A stretch of 64,000 bases of DNA. It comes from Silvania hatchlandensis. Its GTDB lineage: Bacteria > Pseudomonadota > Gammaproteobacteria > Enterobacterales > Enterobacteriaceae. Below, piece by piece: positions 8,268-19,131 of this stretch. The stretch covers positions 23,586-87,585 of the forward strand of contig NZ_JAMGZK010000032.1 in NCBI RefSeq assembly GCF_025564065.1, given 5' to 3'. Positions within the stretch are counted from its first letter, which is position 1, and each line of letters starts with the position of its first letter. Both the position numbers and the translations under genes were made by a program. The notes beneath the pieces were generated by a model, which worked only from the letters and a program-made list of their open reading frames with translations, was not told the origin of the DNA and made no database searches.

Positions 8268-8888
8268 ATGACCTTAGAGTGGTGGTTCGCTTACCTGCTG
8301 ACATCCATCATCCTTAGCCTTTCCCCGGGCTCCGGGGCAATCAACACCATGACCACAGCGATGAATCACGGCTATCGCGGCGCGGCGGCATCGATTGCTG
8401 GATTGCAGACCGGGCTGGCCATTCATATTGTGCTGGTGGGCGTAGGGCTGGGCACGCTGTTCTCCCGTTCGGTACTGGCCTTTGAAGTGCTGAAATGGGC
8501 GGGCGCGGCGTATCTTATCTGGCTGGGAATTCAACAGTGGCGCGCCGCTGGCGCTATCGATCTGAACACGATGGCCCAGACGCAAAGCCGGGGTCGACTG
8601 TTTAAACGCGCGGTGTTTGTCAACCTGACCAACCCGAAGAGCATCGTCTTCCTTGCTGCCCTGTTCCCGCAGTTTATCGTGCCGCATCAGCCCCAGCTCG
8701 CGCAGTACGCGGTACTCGGCGTGACGACGATTGTGGTCGATATTATCGTGATGATTGGCTATGCCACGCTGGCAACGCGGATTGCGACATGGATTAAAGG
8801 GCCTCGTCAGATGAAGGCCCTGAATAAAGTGTTCGGGTCGCTGTTTATGCTGGTGGGGGCGCTGTTGGCCTCAGCCCGGCATGCTTAG
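8268..8888 (+). CDS. rhtB: Homoserine/homoserine lactone exporter, LysE/RhtB family
   Basis: 206 residues with about six membrane helices and the family motif [14 protein letters not shown] near the N-terminus and [18 protein letters not shown] in the middle. E. coli RhtB exports homoserine and its lactone. Its stop codon overlaps the stop of the convergent paralogue rhtC by 4 bases. Confidence 0.94.
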   Translation: MTLEWWFAYLLTSIILSLSPGSGAINTMTTAMNHGYRGAAASIAGLQTGLAIHIVLVGVGLGTLFSRSVLAFEVLKWAGAAYLIWLGIQQWRAAGAIDLNTMAQTQSRGRLFKRAVFVNLTNPKSIVFLAALFPQFIVPHQPQLAQYAVLGVTTIVVDIIVMIGYATLATRIATWIKGPRQMKALNKVFGSLFMLVGALLASARHA

Positions 8889-9505
8889 CGCGACAGAATG
8901 AGATGAATACCGAAGCCGGTGAATAACGCACCGGCAACGCCGTCAATCCACTTCGCCAGTCGTTGATAACCGCGACGCATCGACGGTAACGCAAACAGGC
9001 TGGCCACCACGGTAAACCAGGCGAAGGTTTCCAGCACGATCAGCAGGAAAATCCCCCAGCGCGCGCCGACGCCCACACTGTCGCCGACGAACAGGGAAAA
9101 GACCGATCCGAAATAGATAATCGCTTTTGGGTTCGCGAGGTTAGTCAGCAGCCCTTTCACAAAGCTCCGCCCGCCCGACGCGAGTTCCACCTTCGGTTCC
9201 GCTGCCGTGCTGTCCTCTTTCTTCAGCGCGCCGCGCAGCATCTGGTAACCCATCCAGCACAGATACAGACCGCCGCCGACCATAATGATGGTATGCAGCC
9301 ATGCCATTTTCTCGAGGATCAGGTTCAGGCCAAGCAGCGCAACCGCCGCCCAAACCATGACGCCGAGGGTAATGCCCAGCACGCCCATCATCGCCTCTTT
9401 ACGGGAACGGCTTACCGCCGTTTGCGAGACAAAGAAAAAGTCGGGGCCAGGGCTCATCAGCGCCACAATGTGCACCAGCGCCACAGTCAGAAACAGGGTT
9501 AACAT
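8885..9505 (-). CDS. rhtC: Threonine exporter, LysE/RhtB family
   Basis: 206 residues, paralogue of the neighbouring rht[20 protein letters not shown] at the N-terminus and [15 protein letters not shown] in the middle, with about six membrane helices. E. coli RhtC exports L-threonine. Convergent with rhtB and 61 bases downstream of recQ. Confidence 0.94.
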   Translation of the reverse strand: MLTLFLTVALVHIVALMSPGPDFFFVSQTAVSRSRKEAMMGVLGITLGVMVWAAVALLGLNLILEKMAWLHTIIMVGGGLYLCWMGYQMLRGALKKEDSTAAEPKVELASGGRSFVKGLLTNLANPKAIIYFGSVFSLFVGDSVGVGARWGIFLLIVLETFAWFTVVASLFALPSMRRGYQRLAKWIDGVAGALFTGFGIHLILSR

Positions 9506-9566
9506 AATTAACTCGCGGGGGAATAGTTCAGTGAGTCATCATCCTGGCACTTTTTCGCCCGGCTGA

Positions 9567-11396
9567 CTACTCCTCATCATCACCGTCAGCATGGGAACGA
9601 ATAAGGGCCATAAACTCTTTGCCAAAACGCTCCAGCTTGCGGGTACCAACACCGTTAACGCTGAGCATTTCGCTGGCGCTGAGCGGCATCTGCTCGGCCA
9701 TCTCAATCAGCGTGGCGTCGTTGAACACCACATACGGCGGGATATTCTCTTCGTCAGCAATGGCTTTGCGCAGCTTACGCAGCTTGGCGAACAGCTTGCG
9801 GTCGTAATTACCGCCGTAGGATTTCTGCATCACGCGCGGCTTAAGGGCCACCACGCGCGGTACGGCAAGCTGCAGCTCTACCACGCCGCGCAGCACCGGG
9901 CGGGCGGCTTCCGTCAGCTGCAGTGCGGAATGCTGGGCAATATTTTGCGTAGCCAATCCCAGATGAATAAGCTGACGGATAATGCTGACCCAGTGCTCGT
10001 GGCTGTTCTCTTTGCCAATACCGTACACCGGCAGCTTATCGTGGCCCATCTCGCGGATACGCTGGTTATTCGCCCCGCGCAGCACTTCCACCACGTAACC
10101 CATCCCAAAGCGCTGATTAACGCGTCCGATGGTGGATAACGCTTTACGCGCGTCCATCAGCCCATCGTACTGCTTGGGCGGGTCGAGGCAGATATCGCAG
10201 TTGCCGCACGACGCCTGACGACCTTCACCAAAGTAGTTCAGCAGCACCAGACGGCGGCAGGTTTGCGCCTCGGCAAAAGCGCCCATCGCATTGAGCTTAT
10301 GACGCTCAATATCCAGCAGCGCCCCGGCGGGCTTCTCTTCCAGGCAGCGGCGCAGCCAGGCCATATCGGCCGGATCGTAAAACAGCATCGCCTCGGCCGG
10401 CAGGCCATCACGCCCGGCGCGGCCCGTCTCCTGATAGTAGGATTCGATATTGCGCGGAATGTCGAAATGCACCACAAAGCGCACGTTCGGTTTGTTAATG
10501 CCCATACCAAAGGCGACGGTCGCCACCACAATTTGCAGATCGTCGCGCTGGAACTTCTCCTGCACCTCGGCACGGATGTGGTTTTCCAGCCCGGCATGGT
10601 AAGCCGCCGCGCTAAAACCCCGACTCTGCAGACGGGCGGCGGTGTCTTCCACTTTTGCCCGGCTGTTACAGTAGATAATGCCCGACTTGCCGCGCTGCTC
10701 CTGCACGTAGCGCAGGAGCTGATCCAGCGGCTTAAACTTTTCCATCAGCATGTAGCGAATGTTCGGGCGATCGAAGCTGCTGACCTGAATCAGCGGATCG
10801 TCGAGCCCCAGCAGGCGCGCGATATCAAGACGGGTGGTGTCATCGGCGGTGGCGGTGAGCGCCATAAACGGCACGGCCGGGAAGCGCTGACGCAGCTGGC
10901 CGAGGGCGGCATATTCCGGGCGGAAATCATGTCCCCACTGGGAAATACAGTGGGCTTCGTCCACCGCCACCAGCAACGGATTCCAGTGCGTCAGATGCTC
11001 AAGAAAGTTATCCAGCATCAGACGTTCCGGCGCGATATACAGCAGGCGGATCTGCCCGCTACGGCAACCGGCCATCACCTCCTGCTGCTGCTCTCGGGTT
11101 TGCGTCGAGTTCAGACAGGCCGCCGACACGCCGTTGGCCAGCAGCTGGTCCACCTGATCTTTCATCAGCGAGATCAGGGGCGATACCACGATGGTCAGGC
11201 CATTCAGTACCAGCGCAGGCACCTGATAGCATAAGGATTTGCCACCGCCGGTGGGCATGACCACCAGACAATCGCGACCGGTCAGGGCAGCATTAATGAT
11301 GGTTTCCTGGCCCGGGCGAAACTGCTGGTAGCCAAAGGTTTCATGTAAAACCTGTTTAGCCAGCAACTCCTGATTCACAACTTCCGCCTGCACCAC
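9567..11396 (-). CDS. recQ: ATP-dependent DNA helicase RecQ
   Basis: 609 residues, the same as E. coli RecQ. Superfamily II helicase core with Walker A MPTGGGKS (Lys53), DEAH box ([12 protein letters not shown]) and motif VI ([12 protein letters not shown]). It is followed by the four-cysteine zinc region (CRRLV...CGNCDIC), the winged-helix RQC domain and a C-terminal HRDC domain. Unwinds DNA 3' to 5' in the RecF recombination pathway and suppresses illegitimate recombination. The start codon is GTG. Confidence 0.98.
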   Translation of the reverse strand: MVQAEVVNQELLAKQVLHETFGYQQFRPGQETIINAALTGRDCLVVMPTGGGKSLCYQVPALVLNGLTIVVSPLISLMKDQVDQLLANGVSAACLNSTQTREQQQEVMAGCRSGQIRLLYIAPERLMLDNFLEHLTHWNPLLVAVDEAHCISQWGHDFRPEYAALGQLRQRFPAVPFMALTATADDTTRLDIARLLGLDDPLIQVSSFDRPNIRYMLMEKFKPLDQLLRYVQEQRGKSGIIYCNSRAKVEDTAARLQSRGFSAAAYHAGLENHIRAEVQEKFQRDDLQIVVATVAFGMGINKPNVRFVVHFDIPRNIESYYQETGRAGRDGLPAEAMLFYDPADMAWLRRCLEEKPAGALLDIERHKLNAMGAFAEAQTCRRLVLLNYFGEGRQASCGNCDICLDPPKQYDGLMDARKALSTIGRVNQRFGMGYVVEVLRGANNQRIREMGHDKLPVYGIGKENSHEHWVSIIRQLIHLGLATQNIAQHSALQLTEAARPVLRGVVELQLAVPRVVALKPRVMQKSYGGNYDRKLFAKLRKLRKAIADEENIPPYVVFNDATLIEMAEQMPLSASEMLSVNGVGTRKLERFGKEFMALIRSHADGDDEE

Positions 11397-11416
11397 ATCA
11401 ACCCCATTTGCCTGAA

Positions 11417-11446
11417 ATAAAAACAGGCGCTATTTTCAGCGCCTGC
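11417..11446 (-). terminator. Rho-independent terminator of pldA
   Basis: On the minus strand the stem CAGGCGCT/AGCGCCTG with loop GAAAAT is followed by a run of T. It lies between the pldA stop and the recQ start. Confidence 0.8.
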
Positions 11447-11487
11447 GAGAGAAACTTCAACGTTTAAGACAAAAACATTCGAGGAGG

Positions 11488-12357
11488 CTAGAAAAGATCG
11501 TTCAGCATCACGCCCACGCCGACGCGCGTCTGATTGAAATTGTAATCGATCAGCGACTCGCCATAGCCGCTGTAGACCTGCGTATACAGGCGAACGTGTC
11601 GGGTTAGCGGGTAGCTCACCCCCACTTCTGCCCCGCCGTAGCCGCTGTTCCAGTTGTACTGTCCCTTCACGCTGAGCACCGCTTCGCCCAGCTGATAGCC
11701 GACCCGCAGCTGGTAGTAACCCATGTATTTGGTGATATCCGGGTTATCGTCGGTATTGCCAATCACATACCAGGGTTTGACTTCGACCAGCCAGTTATTG
11801 TTTTGCGCCATCAGGCGGGTATAGAGGCGGTTCCAGCTGCGCGAAGTGGGATCGGAGCGGCCGTTGGATTGGTGGTTGTAGCCAAACTCCACGTCGCGTA
11901 GCGTCCAGCCGCCCAGCGAGTAATCGGTGGCGAACCCGAGGAACAGCTGCGGTTCATAGTTGGTTTCACGGAACGGCGAAGACTCATCGCTGTTGGACAA
12001 TTGCCACCAGGAGCGTTGCGTGTAGGAGCCACCCAGCAGCGAGTTGGGCCCGAGGATCCCGCGCCACAGCGGGAACGCGAGGCTCAGCTGGAATTTCACC
12101 TCATCTTTACGCGCATTGTCGACCCAGTCATAGGTGCTTATCGCTTCTTTATTGAGATCGCTGGTAGCGGTGTAGATCAGATAATTGCTGTCATAGGGAT
12201 AGAGCGTGAACGGGTTGTCATGCTCCTCCAGCAGGTTGGCGATAATGCTCCCGCGCACTGCTGGGGTATCACTGACCTCCACATTTTTCGCGTCCTGCGC
12301 AAAGGTGACAGAAGGCAGCGCAGCCGCTGCCAGGAACCAGGCCAGATACGTCCGCAT
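11488..12357 (-). CDS. pldA: Outer membrane phospholipase A
   Basis: 289 residues from the ATG at 12357, with a signal peptide ending near TFAQDA. The mature part is a 12-stranded beta barrel ending in a C-terminal Phe (VMLNDLF). The catalytic motif YNHQSNGRSDPTSRSWNR carries the His and Ser of the active site and the Asn that orients them. It removes fatty acids from phospholipids misplaced in the outer leaflet after calcium-dependent dimerisation. The longer in-frame start at 12408 would put 17 residues before the signal peptide and is not supported. Confidence 0.97.
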   Translation of the reverse strand: MRTYLAWFLAAAALPSVTFAQDAKNVEVSDTPAVRGSIIANLLEEHDNPFTLYPYDSNYLIYTATSDLNKEAISTYDWVDNARKDEVKFQLSLAFPLWRGILGPNSLLGGSYTQRSWWQLSNSDESSPFRETNYEPQLFLGFATDYSLGGWTLRDVEFGYNHQSNGRSDPTSRSWNRLYTRLMAQNNNWLVEVKPWYVIGNTDDNPDITKYMGYYQLRVGYQLGEAVLSVKGQYNWNSGYGGAEVGVSYPLTRHVRLYTQVYSGYGESLIDYNFNQTRVGVGVMLNDLF

Positions 12358-12515
12358 CGGTGGTGCTCTCCTGCAAAGTCGTTTTAATGAAGAATTATTT
12401 TGAATCAATTTAACATATTTGACGATTAGCGGCTTTACCTCTGCTCCTAATGTGGAAATTCACATTAATGAGGAATAAAATCAACATCCTCTTAACAAAA
12501 AGGATGTGACGTGCC

Positions 12516-12983
12516 ATGTCAGCCACGCTTACTGCCGAACAAGTGCTTAAGCTTGTCGGCGAGATCTTCGTCTACCACATGCCGTTCAACCGTGCGCTGG
12601 GCCTGGAGCTGGAACGCTACGAGAAAGATTTTGCTCAGCTCAGCTTTAACAACCAGCCGATGATGGTCGGCAATTGGGCGCAAAGCATTCTTCATGGCGG
12701 GGTGATCGCCTCCGCGCTGGACGTGGCCGCCGGGCTGGTCTGCGTGGGGAGCACCCTGACCCGCCACGACACCATTAACGAAGAGGAACTGCGCCAGCGC
12801 CTGTCGCGAATGGGCACTATCGATCTGCGCGTCGATTATCTGCGCCCCGGCCGCGGCAATCGCTTCACTGCCAGCAGCAGCCTGCTGCGCGCCGGTAACA
12901 AAGTGGCGGTGGCGCGCGTGGAGTTGCATAACGAAGAGCAGGTTTACATCGCCAGCGCAACCGCCACTTATATGGTGGGTTGA
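12516..12983 (+). CDS. yigI: Hotdog-fold acyl-CoA thioesterase YigI (PaaI-like)
   Basis: 155 residues with the hotdog-fold segment [18 protein letters not shown] and the later [12 protein letters not shown] typical of PaaI-type thioesterases. E. coli YigI has acyl-CoA thioesterase activity on medium and long chains. The start ATG at 12516 is preceded by AAAAAGGA. Divergent from pldA, with rarD 51 bases downstream. Confidence 0.9.
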   Translation: MSATLTAEQVLKLVGEIFVYHMPFNRALGLELERYEKDFAQLSFNNQPMMVGNWAQSILHGGVIASALDVAAGLVCVGSTLTRHDTINEEELRQRLSRMGTIDLRVDYLRPGRGNRFTASSSLLRAGNKVAVARVELHNEEQVYIASATATYMVG

Positions 12984-13034
12984 GACGGTAAAATCGGGTA
13001 AAATTGCGTTACTTTTTTGTAACGGATTTTCCTG

Positions 13035-13931
13035 ATGGATGCTAAACAGACGCGGCAGGGCGTTTTACTCGCCCTCGCCGCTTATTTTATTTGGGGTATC
13101 GCACCGGCGTACTTCAAGCTGATTCACTATGTTCCCGCCGATGAAATTCTTACCCACCGCGTGATCTGGTCGTTTTTCTTTATGGTGGCGCTGATGAGCG
13201 TCAGCCGTCAGTGGTCAGGCGTGAAAAAGCTGCTACAAACGCCGAAGAAAATCTTCCTGCTGGCCCTTTCAGCCGTCCTGATTGGCGGCAACTGGCTGTT
13301 GTTTATCTGGTCGGTGAACAACCATCACATGCTCGAAGCGAGCCTCGGCTACTTCATTAACCCGCTGGTGAATATTGTGCTGGGGATGTTGTTCCTCGGG
13401 GAGCGCTTCCGCCGGATGCAGTGGGTGGCGGTGCTGCTTGCCCTCTGCGGCGTGCTGATTCAGCTCTGGACCTTTGGCTCGCTGCCGGTCATCGCCCTGG
13501 GGCTGGCATTCAGCTTTGCCTTCTATGGCCTGGTACGCAAGAAAATCGCCGTGGAAGCGCAAACCGGAATGCTGTTTGAAACCCTGTGGCTACTGCCGCT
13601 GGCGGCCATTTACCTGTTCGGAATTGCCGACAGTAGCACCAGCCATATGGGCAGTAACCCGTGGACCCTGAACGTCATGCTGATGGCGGCAGGTATCGTC
13701 ACCACCATCCCTTTGCTGTGCTTTACCGGTGCGGCGACGCGCCTGCGCCTCTCGACGCTGGGCTTCTTCCAGTACATCGGCCCGACGTTGATGTTCCTGC
13801 TGGCAGTGATGTTCTACGGCGAAGTGCCGGGTGCGGATAAGATGGTGACGTTTGGCTTTATCTGGGTGGCACTGGCGGTATTTGTTGCGGATGCGATTTA
13901 TACCCAACGCAGGGTGCGGAAAGGGTTGTGA
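13035..13931 (+). CDS. rarD: EamA-type permease RarD
   Basis: 298 residues with about ten membrane helices; begins MDAKQTRQGVLLALAAYFIWGIAPAYFK, typical of the RarD branch of the drug/metabolite transporter superfamily. The substrate is not established; the name comes from a link to chloramphenicol sensitivity. A strong convergent terminator follows. Confidence 0.92.
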   Translation: MDAKQTRQGVLLALAAYFIWGIAPAYFKLIHYVPADEILTHRVIWSFFFMVALMSVSRQWSGVKKLLQTPKKIFLLALSAVLIGGNWLLFIWSVNNHHMLEASLGYFINPLVNIVLGMLFLGERFRRMQWVAVLLALCGVLIQLWTFGSLPVIALGLAFSFAFYGLVRKKIAVEAQTGMLFETLWLLPLAAIYLFGIADSSTSHMGSNPWTLNVMLMAAGIVTTIPLLCFTGAATRLRLSTLGFFQYIGPTLMFLLAVMFYGEVPGADKMVTFGFIWVALAVFVADAIYTQRRVRKGL

Positions 13932-13932
13932 T

Positions 13933-13964
13933 AATACCGGATGGCGTCTTCGCCATCCGGTATT
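13933..13964. terminator. Hairpin between convergent rarD and corA
   Basis: A 14-base perfect stem AATACCGGATGGCG/CGCCATCCGGTATT with loop TCTT. It falls between the two stop codons and can act for both genes; the core GGATGGCG resembles REP units. Confidence 0.75.
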
Positions 13965-13968
13965 ACGA

Positions 13969-14919
13969 TCAAAGCCAGTTGCGGCGCTTGAAGTACAGAT
14001 ACGGGGCCAACCCCGCGAGGACCATAAACACAATCGCGCCCGGGTAGCCAAAGCTCCATCTCAGCTCCGGCATAAACTCAAAGTTCATCCCGTAGCTCGA
14101 GGCCACCAGCGTTGGCGGCAGGAACACAACTGAAACCACCGAGAAGATCTTGATAATGCGGTTCTGCTCGATGTTGATAAAGCCCATCGCCGCCTGCATC
14201 AGGAAGTTCACCTTCTGGAACAGGGATTCGTTGTGCGGCAGCAGGGATTCGATATCGCGCAGGATCTCACGCGCCTGCTCCAGCTGACCACCCGGCAGTC
14301 GCGCCTTGCGCACCAGGAAATTCAGCGCGCGCTGGGTATCCATCAGACACAGGCGCACTTTCCAGCCGATATCTTCCAGTTCCGCCAGCGTCGAGAGCGC
14401 TTCGTCATACTCATCGCCCTGATGCCCTTCCATGATCACCCGGCTCAGCTTTTCCAGATCGCTGTAGATATTTTCAATCTCATCCGCCAGCTGTTCGATT
14501 TTGGTTTCAAACAGGTCGAGCAGCAGTTCATACGCATTGCCGTCGACCATCGCCTGGCTACGGGCGCGCATACGGTAAAGGCGGAATGCAGGCAGCTCGC
14601 GCTCGCGCAGGGTAAACAGGCGACCATCGCGAATGGTGAAGGCGACGGTGGAGTTACCGGCGTGATCTTCCGCATCTTCGAAGAAGAAAAAGGAGTGAAT
14701 GTGCAGACCGTCTTCGTCTTCGAAGAAACGGGCGGATGCTTCGATGTCTTCCAGTTCCGGGCGGGTTGCCAGGCTTTGTCCGAGCTCAGATTGTACGCGC
14801 AGGCGTTCGTCGTCGTCCGGTTCGACCAGATCCACCCATACGGCATCAATGAGGGGCTGTGACTCTTCAGCTTCAAGCCGAATCAGTCGGTTTTTTTCCA
14901 GTTGAAATGCGCTCAGCAT
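13969..14919 (-). CDS. corA: Magnesium/nickel/cobalt channel CorA
   Basis: 316 residues from the ATG at 14919 ([11 protein letters not shown]), the same as E. coli. A large cytosolic funnel domain rich in acidic residues is followed by two C-terminal membrane helices with the selectivity motif [11 protein letters not shown] and the basic tail KRRNWL. It forms a pentameric Mg2+ channel in the inner membrane. A small leader ORF precedes it (15069-15212). In Salmonella, translation of a leader ORF and Rho act together to tune corA. Confidence 0.97.
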   Translation of the reverse strand: MLSAFQLEKNRLIRLEAEESQPLIDAVWVDLVEPDDDERLRVQSELGQSLATRPELEDIEASARFFEDEDGLHIHSFFFFEDAEDHAGNSTVAFTIRDGRLFTLRERELPAFRLYRMRARSQAMVDGNAYELLLDLFETKIEQLADEIENIYSDLEKLSRVIMEGHQGDEYDEALSTLAELEDIGWKVRLCLMDTQRALNFLVRKARLPGGQLEQAREILRDIESLLPHNESLFQKVNFLMQAAMGFINIEQNRIIKIFSVVSVVFLPPTLVASSYGMNFEFMPELRWSFGYPGAIVFMVLAGLAPYLYFKRRNWL

Positions 14920-15068
14920 GACCGGGACTCCCAATGCAAAAAATATCGGACAGTTCGGTGGGCACACAGAAACAAATTGGGTTTCAGACCATTAAACAGC
15001 CTGACTCAGAGCGACGGGAAAAACAGATCGCTGACAACCACTAAGGCCATCAGCAAGAGGAGATAGCC

Positions 15069-15212
15069 TTAGGAGTTGTTCCTGGATGACAGGGAATTGA
15101 GCCAGTATGTACTGGGTGTGTCCAAGGCGAATGTCCTCTTAGCGTAATCGTGCGCGCATGTTACGCCAGCAGTCACGGCGGCGTCAACACGCAAGGGAAC
15201 GCTGAAGAGCAT
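15069..15212 (-). CDS. corL: Leader ORF upstream of corA (corL-like)
   Basis: A 47-codon ORF starting MLFSVPLRVDAAVTAG at 15212, with a clear GAAGGGG ribosome binding site 5-11 bases upstream, ending 149 bases before corA. In Salmonella a short ORF named corL in the corA leader couples its own translation to Rho-dependent termination before corA. Position and size fit that gene, but I cannot confirm sequence identity from memory. An in-frame upstream extension to 15314 overlaps the end of uvrD and lacks a ribosome binding site. Confidence 0.6.
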   Translation of the reverse strand: MLFSVPLRVDAAVTAGVTCAHDYAKRTFALDTPSTYWLNSLSSRNNS

Positions 15213-15274
15213 TAAATCCCCTTCAACGTATAAGCCTGGCAGATTATTACAAAATAGTGATATTTTTCTGAATG

Positions 15275-17437
15275 TTAAACGTTTTCCAGTCGCGCATAAG
15301 CCGCTACCAGCCATTTGATCCCCTGCCCCTGGAACGCCACCTGCAGGCGGCTGTGCTCACCGCTGCCTTCCAGATTCACGATGGTACCTTCACCAAATTT
15401 GGCATGACGAACGCGCTGGCCGAGCTTATAACCGGTGTCGTTTTCTGAGATTGGCGCACCGAGGCGCTGATGGCTAACCGGACGGCTAATGCTGGCCCGC
15501 AGGCGCACCTCTTCCACACAGGCTTCCGGCAGTTCACCGACAAAACGCGACGGACGATGGTAAACCTCTTTGCCGTACAGACGGCGGGTTTCGGCGTAGG
15601 TGAGGGTCAACTTTTGCATGGCGCGGGTCACGCCCACGTAGGCCAGCCGACGCTCCTCTTCCAGACGACCGCCTTCATCCAGCGACATCTGGCTCGGGAA
15701 CATCCCCTCTTCCATCCCGACGATAAACACCTGCGGGAACTCCAGCCCTTTGGCCGAGTGCAGGGTCATCAACTGGACCGCGTCCTGCCAGGTGTCGGCC
15801 TGCCCTTCGCCCGCTTCCAGCGCGGCATGGGACAGGAATGCCTGTAGCGGCATCAGGTCTTCTTCTTCATCGTTGTAGCTGAACTGACGTGTTGCCGTCA
15901 CCAGCTCCTCTAAGTTCTCGATACGGGTCTGGCCTTTTTCGCCCTTCTCCTGCTCGTACATCAGGCGCAGGCCGGAGTCTTTAATCACCCGGTCGGTCTG
16001 AACGTGCAGCGGCATATCGGCCGTCTCCTGCGCCAGGGCTTCAATCAGCTCCAGGAAACGCTGCAGCGCGCTGGCTGCACGCCCGGCAAGGGCTTTCTCC
16101 TGCAGCAGCTCGCGGCAGGCCTGCCACAGCGTCAGCTGCCTGTCGCGGGAAGTCTGGCGTACCACGTCAAGGGTACGATCGCCAATACCGCGGGTCGGGG
16201 TGTTCACCACGCGCTCAAACGCGGCGTCATCGTTACGGTTGGCAATCAGGCGCAGATACGACAGCGCGTCTTTGATCTCCTGGCGCTCGAAGAAGCGCAT
16301 ACCGCCATAAATGCGGTACGGCATGCTCACCTGCAGCAGCGCCTCTTCCAGCACGCGCGACTGGGCGTTACTGCGGTACAGGATGGCGCACTGCTCAAGC
16401 GCGCCGCCGTTGTCCTGCCAGGTCTTGATGCGGTTCACCACAAAGCGGGCTTCATCCAGCTCGTTGAACGCGCAGTACAGGGAGATCGGTTCCCCGTCGA
16501 CGCCGTCGGTCCACAGCTTTTTACCCAGACGACCGCTGTTGTTTTCGATCAGGGCGTTCGCCGCGCTGAGGATGTTGTTGGTAGAGCGGTAGTTTTGCTC
16601 CAGGCGGATGGTCTCGGCGCCAGGGAAATCATTCAGGAAGCGCTGGATGTTCTCGACCTGCGCCCCGCGCCAGCCGTAGATGGACTGATCGTCGTCGCCG
16701 ACGATCATCACCTTGCTGGAATCCCCCGCCAGCAGGCGGATCCACGCGTACTGAATGTTGTTGGTATCCTGGAATTCGTCCACCAGGATATTGGTAAAAC
16801 GTTCGCGGTAGTGCTGCAGAATGTGCGGCTTGTTGAGCCACAGCTCGTGGGCGCGCAGCAGCAGTTCGGCAAAATCCACCAGCCCGGCGCGATCGCAGGC
16901 TTCCTGATAGGCCTGATAGACCTTCTGCCAGGTCTGCTCTATCGGGTTGCCAAAGCTCTGGATATGATGCGGGCGCAGCCCTTCGTCTTTCTGGCCGTTG
17001 ATGTACCACATCGCCTGGCGCGGCGGCCACTGCTTCTCATCGAGGTTCATGGCCTTGATCAGCCGCTTCAGCAGGCGGAGCTGATCTTCGCTGTCGAGGA
17101 TCTGGAAGTCCTGCGGCAGGTTAGCATCCATATGGTGCGCACGCAGCAGGCGGTGCGCCAGCCCGTGGAAGGTACCCACCCACATGCCGCCCTGGCTGCT
17201 ACCCATCAGTTGGGCGATACGGTGGCGCATCTCTGCCGCCGCTTTGTTAGTGAACGTGACCGCCATAATGGAGTACGGCGAGCAGTTTTCCACGCTCTGC
17301 AGCCACGCGATACGGTGCACCAGCACGCGCGTCTTACCACTGCCTGCCCCTGCCAGCACCAGCATATTGGTTCGCGTTGCGGCAACCGCGTCACGCTGTT
17401 TGTCATTAAGGCTGTCGAGCAGGTAAGAAACGTCCAT
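15275..17437 (-). CDS. uvrD: DNA helicase II
   Basis: 720 residues from MDVSYLLDSL, the E. coli length. Superfamily I helicase: Walker A AGAGSGKT (29-36, Lys35), DEFQDT box, [19 protein letters not shown], and VGVTRAM. The C-terminal tail contains the RNA-polymerase-interacting Tudor-like segment (YKLGQRVRHAKFGEG). Works in nucleotide excision repair, mismatch repair and transcription-coupled repair. A LexA box lies in its promoter region. Confidence 0.98.
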   Translation of the reverse strand: MDVSYLLDSLNDKQRDAVAATRTNMLVLAGAGSGKTRVLVHRIAWLQSVENCSPYSIMAVTFTNKAAAEMRHRIAQLMGSSQGGMWVGTFHGLAHRLLRAHHMDANLPQDFQILDSEDQLRLLKRLIKAMNLDEKQWPPRQAMWYINGQKDEGLRPHHIQSFGNPIEQTWQKVYQAYQEACDRAGLVDFAELLLRAHELWLNKPHILQHYRERFTNILVDEFQDTNNIQYAWIRLLAGDSSKVMIVGDDDQSIYGWRGAQVENIQRFLNDFPGAETIRLEQNYRSTNNILSAANALIENNSGRLGKKLWTDGVDGEPISLYCAFNELDEARFVVNRIKTWQDNGGALEQCAILYRSNAQSRVLEEALLQVSMPYRIYGGMRFFERQEIKDALSYLRLIANRNDDAAFERVVNTPTRGIGDRTLDVVRQTSRDRQLTLWQACRELLQEKALAGRAASALQRFLELIEALAQETADMPLHVQTDRVIKDSGLRLMYEQEKGEKGQTRIENLEELVTATRQFSYNDEEEDLMPLQAFLSHAALEAGEGQADTWQDAVQLMTLHSAKGLEFPQVFIVGMEEGMFPSQMSLDEGGRLEEERRLAYVGVTRAMQKLTLTYAETRRLYGKEVYHRPSRFVGELPEACVEEVRLRASISRPVSHQRLGAPISENDTGYKLGQRVRHAKFGEGTIVNLEGSGEHSRLQVAFQGQGIKWLVAAYARLENV

Positions 17438-17485
17438 TGGCACCGCCAGAAGTCATCTGCCCGGTTGCGGTTTGCAGGCCGGGCA

Positions 17486-17505
17486 TACTGTTAATTTATA
17501 CAATA
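17486..17505 (-). promoter_or_regulatory. LexA-binding site (SOS box) of uvrD
   Basis: TACTGTTAATTTATACAATA fits the SOS consensus TACTGT-N8-ACAGTA with one mismatch in the second half-site. It sits 49 bases upstream of the uvrD start, in the 78-base gap after yigB. uvrD is a known SOS gene in E. coli. Confidence 0.8.
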
Positions 17506-17515
17506 CTACTGGTGA

Positions 17516-18232
17516 TTATATCAGCGTGGTGAGGGATGCCAACCGCGAAATTTCAACGTGTGGCAGCAGGCGGCTGTCGTGGGTCTGCATCAGATCGGCG
17601 TTTTCCGGTTTGATCCAGCAGGCCTGCATACCGCAGCGGATCGCCCCGGCGACATCGGTGGTCAGGTCATCGCCGACGTGCAGGATTTCACCCAGCGGCA
17701 GGCCGAGCTTGTCGGCGCCCAGATGGTACATGTCGTTAAAGGGCTTGGAACGGCCGTGTGGACCCGCGCGCAGGACGAAATCAAAGTAGTCGCCCAAACC
17801 GAACAGCTCTGGCTGGGCGTTACCGTTGGTGATCGCCACCAGTGGCCACTTCGCGGCCAGCTTCGCCAGCGTGTCGTGAGTCTCCTGCGGCACGTCGATA
17901 CGGCTGCGCCAGGTGGCGAAGTGCGCCATGGACGCCTCTGCGCCCAGCGCGGCCTCAGCGGCGGTCAGGCCGGCGTTCAGCATCGCCTGCTCCACGGCAC
18001 GACGGCGCCATTCGGTGACGTCATGATAGATGTCCGGCTCGGTTTGCCGTAACGCCTGACGCAGGCGGTGAAACTCTTTGTTCTCCAGCGCGTTTAACGC
18101 CGGATGGTAGTTTTGCACAAACGCCAGCGCTTCCCGCTCGGTACGCAGGATCACCTCACGGTTGTCGTAAAGGGTGTCATCAAGGTCGAACGTCAGTGCA
18201 GAGATTTGGCCTAATGGACGATAAAAACGCAT
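17516..18232 (-). CDS. yigB: HAD-family FMN / riboflavin-precursor phosphatase YigB
   Basis: 238 residues with the HAD motif [10 protein letters not shown] near residue 15, motif II ITNGNAQ, and [13 protein letters not shown] for metal binding. E. coli YigB dephosphorylates FMN and 5-amino-6-(5-phosphoribitylamino)uracil in riboflavin metabolism. Its start overlaps the xerC stop by one base (TAATG), placing it at the end of the lptM-dapF-yigA-xerC-yigB cluster. Confidence 0.93.
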   Translation of the reverse strand: MRFYRPLGQISALTFDLDDTLYDNREVILRTEREALAFVQNYHPALNALENKEFHRLRQALRQTEPDIYHDVTEWRRRAVEQAMLNAGLTAAEAALGAEASMAHFATWRSRIDVPQETHDTLAKLAAKWPLVAITNGNAQPELFGLGDYFDFVLRAGPHGRSKPFNDMYHLGADKLGLPLGEILHVGDDLTTDVAGAIRCGMQACWIKPENADLMQTHDSRLLPHVEISRLASLTTLI

Positions 18233-19131
18233 TATTTCCCCCGTTTGGCGCGTGGATGCGCCGCGTCGTACACCGAGGCAAGGTGTTGAAAATCGAGATG
18301 GGTATAGATTTGGGTGGTCGATAAATTGGCGTGGCCCAGCAGCTCCTGCACCCCGCGCAGATCGCCGCTGGACTCGAGCATGTGCGTGGCGAACGAGTGG
18401 CGCAGCTTGTGGGGATGAACATGGCTGTTCAGCCCCTGCTTAATGCCCCACTCGGCAAAGCGTTTTTGCACATTACGCGCCGAGATACGTTTGCCCAGTT
18501 TCGACAGGAACAGGGCATTTTCTTCGGTGCCAAACAGCCCGCGCAGATCCAGCCAGTGCTCAATCCACACCACCGCATTGCGGCCAATCGGCAGGCGACG
18601 CTCTTTGCTGCCTTTGCCCATCACCCACACTTCGCCGGTCTCCAGATCGAGGTGTTTGATATCAAGGTTTACCAGCTCAGACAGACGCAGCCCGGCACCG
18701 TACATCACTTCCAGCATCGCCCGATCGCGCACCGCCAGCGGATCGTTCAGATCGATATCCAGCAGGCGATTAACGTCATCAACATCGATATTTTTAGGCA
18801 GATGGCGCGGTGCTTTAGGTGCCGCGATCCCTTTAGCCGGGTTCGCCTTGAGCTCGCCCTGGCTGACCATCCAGTCGAAGAGGCTGCGTAACGCGGAGAG
18901 CCGCAGCGCCAGGCTGGCAGGGCCGAGCCCTTTACGGCGGCTGCGCACGGCAAACGCCCGCACGGTGGCGGCATCGCAGTGTTGCCAGCTGGTCAGGTTC
19001 ATCTCAGCGGCCAGCTGCATGATGGCATCAAGCTGGCGCTGATAGTTCAGCAAGGTGACTGGGCTGAGCTGGCGTTCCACGCCGAGGTAGCGCAGAAAAC
19101 GCGTCACCGTCGGCGCAAGGAGATCGCTCAT
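18232..19131 (-). CDS. xerC: Tyrosine recombinase XerC
   Basis: 299 residues, one more than E. coli. An N-terminal SAM-like core-binding domain and a C-terminal catalytic domain with the conserved set R ([10 protein letters not shown]), K ([10 protein letters not shown]), H-x-x-R ([11 protein letters not shown]) and H...Y ([14 protein letters not shown]). With XerD it resolves chromosome dimers at dif and acts on plasmid multimer sites. Overlaps yigA by 4 bases and yigB by 1 base. Confidence 0.97.
   Translation of the reverse strand: MSDLLAPTVTRFLRYLGVERQLSPVTLLNYQRQLDAIMQLAAEMNLTSWQHCDAATVRAFAVRSRRKGLGPASLALRLSALRSLFDWMVSQGELKANPAKGIAAPKAPRHLPKNIDVDDVNRLLDIDLNDPLAVRDRAMLEVMYGAGLRLSELVNLDIKHLDLETGEVWVMGKGSKERRLPIGRNAVVWIEHWLDLRGLFGTEENALFLSKLGKRISARNVQKRFAEWGIKQGLNSHVHPHKLRHSFATHMLESSGDLRGVQELLGHANLSTTQIYTHLDFQHLASVYDAAHPRAKRGK

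Noticed and set aside
16004..17494. 496-codon ORF opposite uvrD
   Set aside because: Antisense shadow produced by codon bias of uvrD.
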